From contig NZ_JBFAHM010000012.1 of the NCBI RefSeq assembly GCF_040654195.1, positions 1 through 64,000 of the forward strand: DNA of 64,000 nt, in the 5' to 3' direction. This document shows positions 9,691-18,492 of this stretch, one piece after another (positions within the stretch are counted from its first letter, which is position 1; each line of letters starts with the position of its first letter). The translations under genes and the position numbers were made by a program. Below the pieces are notes generated by a model. That model was not told the origin of the DNA. It was given only the letters and a program-made list of their open reading frames with translations, and did no database searches. Source of the stretch: Hamadaea sp013361475 (GTDB lineage: Bacteria > Actinomycetota > Actinomycetes > Mycobacteriales > Micromonosporaceae).

Positions 9691-9781
9691 GCCATGCACT
9701 CCATCTCGGTTTTGCTGAACAGGTGCGAGCGGCGGCGGGCCTGCTCCGCCGCCGCTCGGCTGTGTTTCGCGGGGAGGCCGG

Positions 9782-12700
9782 TCAGGGGCAGATGAGCGGC
9801 GGATACGGGACACGCCGGACCTGATACGCCGGCCGGCCGTCGGCGTCGACCACCGAACCGTCGACGGTCACCTTGCCGGGCGGAAGCGACACCGAATCGG
9901 CTGCGAACGTCTGCGACACTTGCGTACCCGGTGGCACGTCGCGGAAGTCCTTCGTGCCCCATGGCGTGGTGATGCGGATCGCGGCGGCGAACGCCTCCCG
10001 GTTCGTCGCCTCCACCCGGACCGCGCTGCCGGCGGGCAGGCAGACCGAGGCGGCCCTGATGGAGAGGTCGACCTCGTCGCCGCCCGGCGGCATGAGCCGC
10101 AACGCCCGGAACAGGCTTGGATTCTTCGACTCGGCGACGCCCTTGCCCCAGCTGCTCCAGCCGCGCCGACCCGAGCCGTCGTTCTCGTTGACCGCGACGG
10201 TGGCGGCCAGAACGCGGTCGTTCGGGTCGACGCCCAACGCCGCCCAAGTCACCGCGAGCTCGTAGGTGGTCGTCTTCGCCGCCTCGTCGCGCTTGACCGC
10301 GCTCGCGACGCCTCCCGTGCCGCCGCTGACCGGCAGCCAGCGGGTCAGATCGACCGGTCCGGCGTCGGTCAGGGCGGTGCCGATTTCACCGACGGGCTGG
10401 CCGCCTTCGCCGGGCCAGCCCGGTGAGGATCCGAGCTGGAGGCTGTCGCCCTGCCAGATGGAGGCGTCCCTCGCCGGTTGGCTGTGCACGTCGTCGGTAA
10501 TCCGTGCGGTCACGTAGAGGCGGTTGTCGTCGTGCGTGATCCACAGGCTTCCACTCAAGTCGGACAGGCCGCCCCATCCAGTGACGGTCTGCTCGGCCGC
10601 GCCGAGGCTCTGTGCGGGAAGCTCCTGCACGTCGTGATCCACTGTGCCGTCGACCACCACGGACTGGAACGGCACGTCTGTCGCGACCGTGCCAGCTGAG
10701 GCGATCACACCCGTCGCGGTGTCCGTCGACGGTCCCGACACGGTCGCCGACCACGACCCGAACGTGGTCAGCGGGACGTCCTGCACGACGGTCGCTCCAC
10801 CGCCCACCGGAACCCCGGTCAGCACCGTGCCGTTCGCCGAGCCGACGGTCCAGTCGACGCCGTCGAGGCGTACCTCGTGACTGCTTCGGTTGAGGACTTT
10901 GAGGCGCAGCACGTCGGCTCCGGTGGCGCTCAACGCGTGCGTACCGGTCAGTTGCAAGGCGGGCAGCACAAGGGCGGCGGCGGTCAGCACCCCGATGGCG
11001 TGATCCCCCTCCCGCACGACGGCGGCCCACGTACGCGGCCCGACCGGCGCCGGAGCCAACTGCGCGGCCACATCCTGCGTCGTACCGGCGGCCACGGTCG
11101 CCTGCGTGGTCAGCTCCTCGGAGACGAGCGACAGAGTCCGCGCTGAACTGCCCGTATTGGCGATGTGCCAGGTGGCGTCGGGCGCCACGCCGCCGACCGC
11201 CTCGGTCACCGTCAGGGAGAACGGCGAGGTCACGGTGACCGGCCCCAGGACGCCCTGCAGATAAACCGGTTCGGGGCCGATCGAGACGTGTACTCGGCCT
11301 GTGACGTCGGGCTCGATCACGGTGGTGCCGCCGTAGAGGTTGGTGACGGTGACCGGCCCGGTCGCCTGGATGCTCCAGGTCTGCGGCGCCAACGCCCACA
11401 GCGCCTGCATCCGCGTGTCGGCCGATTCGCCCGTACGCGGGCCGAACTCGACGCCGTAGCGGCCGGCACCCAACGACAGCACGCTGCGTACCGGGCGTTG
11501 GGCCGTCTGGCGGGTGAGCACGCCTTGGGCGGTGAACGCGGGCTTCGGGGCGTACGCACCCCGGGTGTCGGACTGGTTGCGGATCATCCCGAAGTTGTGC
11601 TCGGGGTCGGCCGGGTTCGTGCCGTCGTCCTTGAAGTCGTAGACGGTGTATTTGCCGATGCCGTCGCCGAGCGCCAGCAATTGAGCGCGGGCGAGGTTGC
11701 GCGCCTGGACTGCGGGCGTCACGCCGGGCGCGTTCGCGGTGGTGTACCAGCCCTGTTCGGTGAACCAGATCGGCAGGTCAGGATGTCCGGCCGCGGCGAA
11801 CTTCTGCCGCAGGATCGCCACGTGCGCCTCGAAGACCTCCGGCTCGGCGGTGAAGTTGTAGGGGTGCGTCGTGAAGGCGTCGAGGTAGTTCAAGCCGCCT
11901 GCCGCGATGAAGCCGTCGAGCCAGGTCTGCCAGTCGTTCATCGGCGCCAGCGCCGGCCCGGCGATCACGGCGTCTGGATGCGCGGCTCTCACCTTCGCGG
12001 CCGTCGCGGCGAGCAACGCCACATAGTTCTGTGGCGTGGCCCCAGCCGGCCCGTTGACGTCACGGATGTTCCATTCGTTCCACACCTCGTATGCGGCGTG
12101 TGCGGTGCCGAAGTGGTCGGCCGAGGCCAGGGCGTACCCGGCGAATCCGGCGCGCCCTTCGTCGGTCGCCGGAGCCTCGCCCTGGTGGTACAGGGCGTTG
12201 CCGTAGTCGAGGATCTGCAGCGAGTCGACGTCGTTGGCGCGCAGCGCCGTCACGGCGTTGTCGACCCGGCCGGGGAAGGCGTAGACACCCTTGGTCTGCT
12301 CGACCTCCGACCAGTACGCCTCGTCGCGAGCGAAGCCGAGGCCCGCCTCCCCGAGCAGCGGAGCGGACGCGGCCGGCCAGGTGCCGCCGTAATGGGTGGA
12401 CGCGCCGATACGCCGTTCGCGCAGCGTACTGGCGGCCAACACCGAGATGTCGGTGCCGCCGGTGACGGTCGTGCCGTCAGGCTGGACGGCGGCGATCGAG
12501 ACGGTGTACCAGCCGGCCGGCAGCGTGCCTAGCGAGATATTGCCACCGAGCTGGGCAGGAGTGCCCGAACCCGTCGCGACGACAGCTCCGTACGCGTCGC
12601 GTGCCGTCCAGCTCAGGGAGGTCGCGGCGGTGTCGACACCGAAGGAGACGACGTTCCCGGCGGTGAAGGCGTTGCCGAGGGTGGTCGGCCGGATCGCCAG

Positions 12701-13303
12701 GGCGGGCGGTGGCCCTTGCACCACGACGTCGTCGACGTCCAGGGTCACCACCGGACCGGGCTTGATCCGGAACGAGTCGATGAGCAGCGAGATCTTCGTC
12801 AGCGGTCCGTGCCACGCGCCGTCGTTGGCGCCGCCCCAGTGGCTGTACTGCGTGCCTCCGGCGAAAGTGGTGACCGAAAGCCGCTGCCAGCTGGTGCCGG
12901 GCATGAGCGCGAGGGTCTGCTGATGCGCTTGGCCGGTGCTGTCCACGAGGCGCAGGACGAGACCGGTGAGTTCGGCGCTGCGGACGGAAAGGTCGAGCCG
13001 CTGGAGGTCGAGGGACGCGACCGACCGCACCATCTCGACCGTGCCGCTCGGCACCGTCGCCTGGACGCGGGCGGAGGCGAGGCCGCTCGCCGGGGCGTCG
13101 GCCGTGGTGCCGAGGGTGGCGGTGGCCCCGCCGGAGGTGACAGGGAACCAGGGGCTGGTGCCGTTCTCGAAGTCGCCGACGACCACCGGGCCGGTGCCGG
13201 CGGCTGCGGCCTGTGGCAGCGCGGTCAGTGCGACGACGGCGGCCAGGCAGGACAGCAGAGCCAGCGCCGTGCGGGAACGCGGCCTTTCGGAAAAGACGGG
13301 CAT
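9782..13303 (-). CDS. Large secreted glycoside hydrolase, clan GH-A type, with accessory domains
   Basis: A 1173-residue exported protein. A signal peptide (about 1-37, ending PQAAAAG) is followed by a jelly-roll domain of CBM4/9 or CIA30 type (about 40-195). A TIM-barrel glycosidase resembling GH39/GH5 relatives follows, with the candidate acid/base Glu in EVWNEWN (about 408) and the nucleophile Glu in WFTEQGW (about 514). Ig-like beta domains come next, and about 960-1110 is a CBM9-like/DOMON module (RITDDVHSQPARDASIWQGDSLQL). The ATG at 13303 is preceded by GAGGAG at the right distance; a GTG two codons earlier is too close to that site. It is the first gene of the leftward arm, controlled by the promoter at 13392-13420. 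It probably releases the sugar used by the rightward operon. Substrate unknown. Confidence 0.85.
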   Translation of the reverse strand: MPVFSERPRSRTALALLSCLAAVVALTALPQAAAAGTGPVVVGDFENGTSPWFPVTSGGATATLGTTADAPASGLASARVQATVPSGTVEMVRSVASLDLQRLDLSVRSAELTGLVLRLVDSTGQAHQQTLALMPGTSWQRLSVTTFAGGTQYSHWGGANDGAWHGPLTKISLLIDSFRIKPGPVVTLDVDDVVVQGPPPALAIRPTTLGNAFTAGNVVSFGVDTAATSLSWTARDAYGAVVATGSGTPAQLGGNISLGTLPAGWYTVSIAAVQPDGTTVTGGTDISVLAASTLRERRIGASTHYGGTWPAASAPLLGEAGLGFARDEAYWSEVEQTKGVYAFPGRVDNAVTALRANDVDSLQILDYGNALYHQGEAPATDEGRAGFAGYALASADHFGTAHAAYEVWNEWNIRDVNGPAGATPQNYVALLAATAAKVRAAHPDAVIAGPALAPMNDWQTWLDGFIAAGGLNYLDAFTTHPYNFTAEPEVFEAHVAILRQKFAAAGHPDLPIWFTEQGWYTTANAPGVTPAVQARNLARAQLLALGDGIGKYTVYDFKDDGTNPADPEHNFGMIRNQSDTRGAYAPKPAFTAQGVLTRQTAQRPVRSVLSLGAGRYGVEFGPRTGESADTRMQALWALAPQTWSIQATGPVTVTNLYGGTTVIEPDVTGRVHVSIGPEPVYLQGVLGPVTVTSPFSLTVTEAVGGVAPDATWHIANTGSSARTLSLVSEELTTQATVAAGTTQDVAAQLAPAPVGPRTWAAVVREGDHAIGVLTAAALVLPALQLTGTHALSATGADVLRLKVLNRSSHEVRLDGVDWTVGSANGTVLTGVPVGGGATVVQDVPLTTFGSWSATVSGPSTDTATGVIASAGTVATDVPFQSVVVDGTVDHDVQELPAQSLGAAEQTVTGWGGLSDLSGSLWITHDDNRLYVTARITDDVHSQPARDASIWQGDSLQLGSSPGWPGEGGQPVGEIGTALTDAGPVDLTRWLPVSGGTGGVASAVKRDEAAKTTTYELAVTWAALGVDPNDRVLAATVAVNENDGSGRRGWSSWGKGVAESKNPSLFRALRLMPPGGDEVDLSIRAASVCLPAGSAVRVEATNREAFAAAIRITTPWGTKDFRDVPPGTQVSQTFAADSVSLPPGKVTVDGSVVDADGRPAYQVRRVPYPPLICP

Positions 13304-13363
13304 GAGCACTCCTCATAGAGCGTCAGATGATCGCGATGCTGAGGGTGAGATGGACGGATCATG

Positions 13364-13385
13364 CATGCGAAAGCGGTTTCGCATG
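13364..13385. promoter_or_regulatory. LacI-type operator, copy 1
   Basis: A palindrome with core TGCGAAAGCGGTTTCGCA (13366-13383), extended to perfect 9-bp arms CATGCGAAA/TTTCGCATG. It lies in the divergent region between the glycosidase gene and the LacI regulator gene. The same core occurs at 14802-14819 in front of the rightward operon and nowhere else that I noticed. Confidence 0.8.
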
Positions 13386-13391
13386 GAGGCG

Positions 13392-13420
13392 ATTTTGCGC
13401 GGGGCCCAGACATCTGTCAA
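13392..13420 (-). promoter_or_regulatory. Predicted sigma-70-type promoter of the leftward glycosidase gene
   Basis: On the minus strand, TTGACA (13420-13415) and CAAAAT (13397-13392) are separated by 17 nt. The predicted start site falls at about 13385, at the edge of the LacI-type operator, so a bound repressor would block initiation or early elongation. Confidence 0.6.
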
Positions 13421-13447
13421 CGGCTTCTCGCCGGTATGCTTCGACTC

Positions 13448-14446
13448 ATGCCTTCGGACCGCAACATCCGGCTGAGCGACATCGCGGCGATCGCCGGCGT
13501 GTCGCTGTCCACTGCGTCGAAGGCCCTCAACGGGGGCGACCGGATCTCGGAGGAGACCCGGGCGCGCGTCCGCGAGATCGCCGAACGGCTCGACTTCCAG
13601 CCGAACGCCCTGGCCCGCTCGTTCGCCCTCGGCCGCAGCCGGACCATCGGCGTGCTGACCTACCGGGCGGCCAGCACCTTCGCCGGTCCGGTGCTCATTG
13701 GGGCCGTCCTGCAGCTGGGCGAGCTCCAGCAGGCCTCGCTGGTGTTCGACGAAGACCTGCTCGTGCCACGCGAGATCACCAACAGCATCCGGGCGTTGCA
13801 GGCCCGCCGCATCGATGGACTGCTCGTCGTCGGCGACGGCCACGAACGGGTGTCGCCGTCGGTGACGCACCATTTCGGGGTGCCGGTGACGTACGCGTTC
13901 GCCGCGTCGGACCATCGCGAGGACGTCGTCTACCTGCCCGACAACGAGGGTGCCGGGCGGCTGGCGACCCGGCATCTGATCGAGCGTGGCCGCACCCGCA
14001 TCGCGCACATCACCGGGACAGCGGGCAGCATCGCGGTCCAGCTGCGAGAGCGCGGGATGCGCGCGGAGCTCACGGCGGCCGGGCTCAAGCAGGCCGGGCC
14101 GACCCGGTTCGGAACGTGGGCCAGCGACTCGGGCGCCGACGCCATGACCGCGCTGCTGGACTCGGGCGCCGAGGTCGACGCCGTGTTCTGCGGCAACGAC
14201 CACATCGGGCTGGGCGTACTGGGCGTCTGTCAAGCGCGGGGGCTCCGGGTGCCCGAGGACGTCGCCGTGGTCGGCGTCGACAACTGGGAGGGTGTCGTCC
14301 TCGACCAGAGCACCCGCCGGCTCACCACCGTCGACCTGGAGCTGCAGCGGCTCGGCCGGCTGGCGGCCGCCGACGTGCTCGCGCCCGACCGCACCCCGGG
14401 TGACCATCTCGTGCCGCCGACACTGGTGCTCGGTCCGTCCGCCTGA
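13448..14446 (+). CDS. LacI-family transcriptional regulator
   Basis: A 332-residue repressor-type regulator. Residues about 7-55 are the LacI helix-turn-helix and hinge helix (IRLSDIAAIAGVSLSTASKALNG, then RVREIAERLDFQPNALARS). The rest is the periplasmic-binding-protein-like effector domain with the typical DAVFCGNDHIGLGVL and VPEDVAVVGVDNWE segments. The ATG at 13448 places the HTH at the proper distance from the N-terminus; the reading frame extends upstream through the operator and was not used. It sits between the two arms of the glycan locus, and each arm has the same palindrome, so it very likely controls both, presumably relieved by a sugar released by the hydrolases. Autoregulation through the 13364-13385 operator is likely. 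Confidence 0.92.
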   Translation: MPSDRNIRLSDIAAIAGVSLSTASKALNGGDRISEETRARVREIAERLDFQPNALARSFALGRSRTIGVLTYRAASTFAGPVLIGAVLQLGELQQASLVFDEDLLVPREITNSIRALQARRIDGLLVVGDGHERVSPSVTHHFGVPVTYAFAASDHREDVVYLPDNEGAGRLATRHLIERGRTRIAHITGTAGSIAVQLRERGMRAELTAAGLKQAGPTRFGTWASDSGADAMTALLDSGAEVDAVFCGNDHIGLGVLGVCQARGLRVPEDVAVVGVDNWEGVVLDQSTRRLTTVDLELQRLGRLAAADVLAPDRTPGDHLVPPTLVLGPSA

Positions 14447-14700
14447 GCGAGGCCTGAGACGGTGCGCTACGCCCGAGGCTGTGCGCGAGGCTCGAGGCAT
14501 TGAGTGACGCCCGAGGCTGTGCGCGAGGCCCGAGGCCTTGAGCGACGCCGAGGTCCGAGACGGTCCGCGACGCCCCGGGCCTTGAGCGACGCCGAGGTCC
14601 GAGACGGTCCGCGACGCCCCAGGCCTTGAGCGACGCCCGACGCCTTAAGCGACGCCTCCGTTCTGCGCGAAGCCAGCGGCCTGAGCGACGCTGATCTTGG
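14447..14700. repeat. Degenerate tandem repeats with a 44-bp unit
   Basis: Two consecutive and almost identical 44-bp units start at 14534 and 14578, and a partial third starts at 14622. Shorter related pieces built on GAGCGACGCC and CGAGGCC flank them from about 14450 to 14690. No gene is present. The array separates the LacI gene from the promoter of the rightward operon. Function unknown. Confidence 0.8.
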
Positions 14701-14801
14701 CGAGATTCGTCCGCACAACCCTCCTATTAGGACGTTCGCTTTCTTGTGCGTCCGCTGAAACCGGGTGTTGACATTGGCCGCGGCCGTGTGCTTCTCTCTG
14801 C

Positions 14802-14819
14802 TGCGAAAGCAGTTTCGCA
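14802..14819. promoter_or_regulatory. LacI-type operator, copy 2
   Basis: TGCGAAAGCAGTTTCGCA repeats the core of the 13366-13383 site, differing only in the central spacer. A TTGACA box at 14768-14773 followed 17 nt later by a weak CTTCTC box ends 5 nt before the palindrome. This promoter-operator geometry nearly matches that of the leftward arm. Confidence 0.8.
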
Positions 14820-14848
14820 ACCCTGAATCGAACGTGAGGTTCACACGC

Positions 14849-15739
14849 GTGCCGAAGCTCATCCGACCCGCCCGGGTGTTGGTCACCGGCGCTGACGGGA
14901 CACTCGGCCGGCCCACGGTCGAGGCGCTCGCCGATCGCGGCATCGCGGTCACCGGGCTGTCTCGAACATGGACCGCGCCGACTCGCGCGGATCGGGTCGT
15001 CACCGGCGACGCCGCCGACGAAGACCTGGTACGCGAGGCGCTGGCGGACGTCGACGCGGTCGTGCATCTGGCGGCCACCGCCCATCCGAGCCTCGACACG
15101 CCGCGGGCGGTGTTCGTCGGCAACACCTCGGCCACCTTCACCGTGCTCGCCTCCGCCGGAGCGGCGGGCGTACGCCGGGCGGTGATCGCCAGCTCGATCA
15201 ACGCCTTCGGCGTACCGATGAACCGGCACGACATCCGGCCGGCGTACTACCCGCTGGACGAGGCTTCACCGATCGCCCACGACGACGCGTACTCCTTGTC
15301 GAAGTGGGTCGACGAGCACATCGGCGCGTACGCCGCGAGCCGCTGGGACATGACCGTCGTCGCGCTGCGTTTCCCGCTGGTGCGGGAGCTCGACGTGCTC
15401 CGCCGGACGGTGCCGCAGATGCTCGCCGCGCCCGGCGAGGCGGCGCGGCTGGCCCGGGAGGGATGGGCGTACCTGGAGATGGCCGACGCGCTGGACGCGA
15501 TCGTCCGCAGCCTCACCGAGCCGCTCTCCGGGATGCACACCTTGCTGGTCGCCGCGGAAGACACGATCATGGCCGAAGCCACCGAAGACCTGCTAGACCG
15601 GTATGCCGACGGTGTCGAGCGGCATCGGACCTTCGCGGGCCGGCAGGCCCCGGTCGACACCTCGGCCGCCCGCCGGGTCCTCGGCTGGGCTCCCGCCATC
15701 TCGATCGAGGACGGCCAGAACGTGGAGGCATCCGCATGA
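14849..15739 (+). CDS. NAD(P)-dependent epimerase/dehydrogenase, short-chain extended type
   Basis: A 296-residue extended SDR enzyme. An N-terminal Rossmann motif RVLVTGADGTLGRP (about 9-22), a VVHLAATAHP strand and the catalytic DAYSLSK (YxxxK type) are visible. The family includes NAD-sugar epimerases and uronate/aldose dehydrogenases. In this setting, next to a mannonate-dehydratase-like gene, a sugar or uronate dehydrogenase role is plausible but not shown. I chose the GTG at 14849, preceded by GTGAGG: an ATG-like start further upstream would place the operator inside the gene. It is the first gene of the rightward operon and overlaps the next gene by 4 bp (ATGA). Confidence 0.82.
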   Translation: MPKLIRPARVLVTGADGTLGRPTVEALADRGIAVTGLSRTWTAPTRADRVVTGDAADEDLVREALADVDAVVHLAATAHPSLDTPRAVFVGNTSATFTVLASAGAAGVRRAVIASSINAFGVPMNRHDIRPAYYPLDEASPIAHDDAYSLSKWVDEHIGAYAASRWDMTVVALRFPLVRELDVLRRTVPQMLAAPGEAARLAREGWAYLEMADALDAIVRSLTEPLSGMHTLLVAAEDTIMAEATEDLLDRYADGVERHRTFAGRQAPVDTSAARRVLGWAPAISIEDGQNVEASA

Positions 15740-17010
15740 GCGCGCAGCCGGCCCCGCCCGCCTTCGCCCAGCCGTGGGAGGCGCCCGATGACGTGCGCAT
15801 CACCCGCGTACGGGCGATCGCGACCGCCCCCGAAGGCATCCCGCTGCTGGTGGTGAAGGTCGAGACCAGCGACGACGGGTTGTACGGGCTGGGCTGCGCC
15901 ACCTTCACCCAGCGCTGGAAGGCGGTCGCCGCCTACGTGGAGGAGCACCTCGCCCGGCTGGTGGTCGGCCGGTACCCCGGCGACATCGAAGACCTCGTGC
16001 GCCTGGCCCGGTTCTCGTCCTACTGGCGCGAAGGCCCGGTCGGCAACAACGCCATCTCCGGGCTCGACCAGGCGCTGTGGGACATCGCCGGGAAAAGGGC
16101 CGGACGTCCGGTGCACGAACTCTTCGGGGGCAAGGTACGCGCAGCCGCCGACACGTATCTGCATGCCGTAGGCGCGACGGTCGCCGAGACCCTGGACCAC
16201 GCCGAGCGGCTTCGTGAGCAGGGGCTGCGCCACATCCGGCTGCAGACCGGTCAGCCCGGTGCGGGTCATTACGGCGCGCCGGCCGTTCCCCCGAGCCCGG
16301 CCGCGGCCGACTACGCGTACGCCGACGGCTGGAACGTCGAGGAGTACCTCCGGCGTACGCCCGAACTGTTCGCGGCGGCCCGGGATCGTCTCGGTCCCGA
16401 CATCTCCCTCCTGCACGACGTGCATTCGCGGCTTACCCCGAAGCAGGCCGTCGTGCTCGCCCGCTCGCTTGAGCCGTACCGCCTGTTCTTCCTGGAAGAC
16501 GTCATCGCGCCCGAGCACTGGGACCGCCTGCCCGAGGTGCGGGCGGCCTCGCCGGTGCCGCTGGCCGTCGGCGAGCTGACCACGTCGCTCACCGACGCGG
16601 CCCGGCTCGTGCTCGGCGGAGGCGTCGACTTCATCCGCTCCCACATCTCCGGCATCGGCGGCCTCACCGCCGCCCGCAAAATCGCCGCCGCCGCCGAGCT
16701 CGTCGGCGTGCGCACCGCTTGGCACGCGCCCGGCGACACCTCGCCGATCGGCGCGGCGGCCAACGTCGCCCTCGACGTGACCAGCCCGGCCTTCGGCATT
16801 CAAGAAGGCCACGTGTACGGCGACGCCGTCCACGAGGTCTTCCCCGGCACGCTGCGCATCGAACGCGGCTGGCTGCGTCCCCACGAAGCGCCGGGCTGGG
16901 GCATCGACCTCGACGAGACGGCCGCCGCCCGGTACCCCGCCGGCCTGGCCGGCCATGACGCCTGGGCCGCGCGCGTGCGCGGCCGAGACGGGGGACTCAT
17001 CGCTCCCTGA
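15736..17010 (+). CDS. Enolase-superfamily dehydratase, mannonate/gluconate dehydratase (ManD/RspA) type
   Basis: A 424-residue member of the mandelate racemase/muconate lactonising enzyme group. The capping domain (about 10-130) is followed by a TIM barrel with LLHDVHSRLTP and LEPYRLFFLEDVI, then PLAVGELTTS, HISGIGG, TAWHAPGDTSPIG and FGIQEG. This order and spacing match the ManD subgroup, which dehydrates D-mannonate and/or D-gluconate; the LLHDVH and AWH histidines are the candidate active-site residues. It is translationally coupled to the dehydrogenase-like gene upstream, so the pair may oxidise a sugar to an aldonate and then dehydrate it. Substrate specificity inside this subgroup cannot be read from sequence alone. 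Confidence 0.85.
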   Translation: MSAQPAPPAFAQPWEAPDDVRITRVRAIATAPEGIPLLVVKVETSDDGLYGLGCATFTQRWKAVAAYVEEHLARLVVGRYPGDIEDLVRLARFSSYWREGPVGNNAISGLDQALWDIAGKRAGRPVHELFGGKVRAAADTYLHAVGATVAETLDHAERLREQGLRHIRLQTGQPGAGHYGAPAVPPSPAAADYAYADGWNVEEYLRRTPELFAAARDRLGPDISLLHDVHSRLTPKQAVVLARSLEPYRLFFLEDVIAPEHWDRLPEVRAASPVPLAVGELTTSLTDAARLVLGGGVDFIRSHISGIGGLTAARKIAAAAELVGVRTAWHAPGDTSPIGAAANVALDVTSPAFGIQEGHVYGDAVHEVFPGTLRIERGWLRPHEAPGWGIDLDETAAARYPAGLAGHDAWAARVRGRDGGLIAP

Positions 17011-17067
17011 TTCCGCGCACCGCTCCCACGGGGTGACCCCAGCCCAACGAATTCTGCGAGGAGACTC

Positions 17068-18429
17068 ATGAGGACCACCAGAAGACGGATTCTCGCGCCG
17101 GCCGCGCTGGCCGTCGCAGCACTCGCCCTGGCCGCCGGCTGCAGCGGATCCGACGACGAGAAGTCCGGACCGGTTTCGATCACCGTCGCCGGTATGCCCA
17201 CCAGCCAGCAGCCCAAGCAGCTGGACGCGTTCAAGCGCAAGATCACCGACTTCAGCGCGGCCAACCCCGACATCAAAGTCGTCGGCGACGAAGCCGTCTT
17301 CGACATCCGCACGTTCCAGGCGCAGCTCGCCGGAGGCAAACTGCCCACGGTGTTCTACGTGCCGTTCACCGAGATGCAGGGCCTGATCGCCCGGCAGCAG
17401 ATCGCCGACATCACCAGCGCGGTGGGCGCGGACTCCGCCGTCAGCCGCATCAACCCGTCGATTTTGAAGGTGGCCAAGGACTCCAACGGCCACATCTTCG
17501 GAGTGCCGATCCAGGCGTACAGCATGGGCCTGCTCTACAACCGCGACCTGTTCAAAAAGGCAGGCCTCGACCCGGACAAGCCCCCGACCACCTGGGACGA
17601 GGTCCGCACCGCGGCCAAGGCGATCCAGACGGCGACCGGCGTGCAGGGCTTCGGCAGCATGACGAAGGACAACACGGGCGGCTGGGTGCTCACCACCATG
17701 AGCTACGCCAACGGCAGCATGATCCAGTCCGCCGACGGCAAGAAGGCCACCGTCGACAACGACGCCACCCGCAGCGCGCTGCAGTTCTACCGTTCACTGC
17801 GCTGGGACGACAACACGTTCGGCTCGAACTTCCTGCTCGGCTACAACGACGCGATGAAGGCGTTCGCCGGCGGCAAGATCGGCATGTTCGTGCAGGGCGC
17901 CGACGCGTACACGACGGTCGTGTCGACCATGGGCATGAAGCCCGACGACTTCGGCCTCGCGCCGTTGCCGCAGGCCAGCCAGGGTCTAGGCACGCTGGGT
18001 GGCGGCACGGTGGCGATCATCAACCCGCGTGCTTCAGCCGGCGAGATCAAGGCCGCGCTCAAGTGGCTGGAGTTCGACAACTTCCGCAAGTACAACAGCG
18101 AGCAGGACGCCGTCGCCGACGCCAAGGCGAAGGCCGCCGACAAGCAGCCGGTCGGCGCACCCGCGCTGCCGCTGTTCGACCAGGCGACCACCGACAAGTA
18201 CCTCGGCTGGGTCAAGGACTACATCAACGTCCCCCGCCAGAACTACGCCTCGTTCTTCGCCACCGCGCAGACCGTGGCTCTCGTCCCCGAACCGCCGACC
18301 AAGGCGCAGGAAACCTACGGCACCCTCGACACAGTGGTCCAGGCCGTCCTGACCCGCCGAGACGCCGACATCAACGCGCTGCTCACCGACGCCCAGCGCA
18401 AGGTCCAGGCGATCATCGACGCCGGCTGA
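17068..18429 (+). CDS. ABC sugar transporter substrate-binding lipoprotein
   Basis: A 453-residue family 1 extracellular solute-binding protein. The signal ends in a lipobox LAAGC at about residue 25, so the mature protein is lipid-anchored outside the membrane. Features typical of carbohydrate-binding CUT1 proteins follow: a VPIQAYSMGLLYNRDLFKKAGL segment near one third, PPTTWDEV, and the FAGGKIGMFVQGADAY loop. The ATG follows GAGGAGA. It is followed by a strong hairpin (18444-18475) and by two permease genes. No ATPase gene is present in the cluster, so the importer probably shares a general MsiK-like ATPase, as is usual for actinomycete CUT1 systems. Confidence 0.92.
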   Translation: MRTTRRRILAPAALAVAALALAAGCSGSDDEKSGPVSITVAGMPTSQQPKQLDAFKRKITDFSAANPDIKVVGDEAVFDIRTFQAQLAGGKLPTVFYVPFTEMQGLIARQQIADITSAVGADSAVSRINPSILKVAKDSNGHIFGVPIQAYSMGLLYNRDLFKKAGLDPDKPPTTWDEVRTAAKAIQTATGVQGFGSMTKDNTGGWVLTTMSYANGSMIQSADGKKATVDNDATRSALQFYRSLRWDDNTFGSNFLLGYNDAMKAFAGGKIGMFVQGADAYTTVVSTMGMKPDDFGLAPLPQASQGLGTLGGGTVAIINPRASAGEIKAALKWLEFDNFRKYNSEQDAVADAKAKAADKQPVGAPALPLFDQATTDKYLGWVKDYINVPRQNYASFFATAQTVALVPEPPTKAQETYGTLDTVVQAVLTRRDADINALLTDAQRKVQAIIDAG

Positions 18430-18443
18430 TCATCGCACCAACC

Positions 18444-18475
18444 GTTGTCGCGCCGCGCGCCCGCGGCGCGACAAC
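18444..18475 (+). promoter_or_regulatory. Perfect intergenic hairpin between binding-protein and permease genes
   Basis: GTTGTCGCGCCGCG and CGCGGCGCGACAAC pair without mismatch over 14 bp around a 4-nt CGCC loop. It starts 15 nt after the binding-protein stop codon and ends before the permease start. Hairpins in this position commonly stabilise the upstream mRNA or attenuate transcription so that the binding protein is made in excess over the permeases. Confidence 0.75.
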
Positions 18476-18492
18476 GCCCGCCAAGACACGAG

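Noticed and set aside
13361..13447. Upstream extension of the LacI regulator reading frame
   Set aside because: It would include the operator; the HTH fits the ATG at 13448.
14765..14848. Upstream extension of the SDR gene to 14765
   Set aside because: It would place the LacI operator inside the gene; the GTG at 14849 has a ribosome site and directly precedes the Rossmann strand.
15247..17493. Long minus-strand open frame of 748 codons opposite the ManD-like gene
   Set aside because: Arises from high GC in the third codon position of the plus-strand genes; no domain, no start context. Similar shadows at 6653-7906, 22063-23283, 22827-24293 and 60541-62547 were rejected for the same reason.
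18445..18492. TTG start for the first sugar permease at 18445
   Set aside because: It lies inside a perfect hairpin and has no ribosome binding site.
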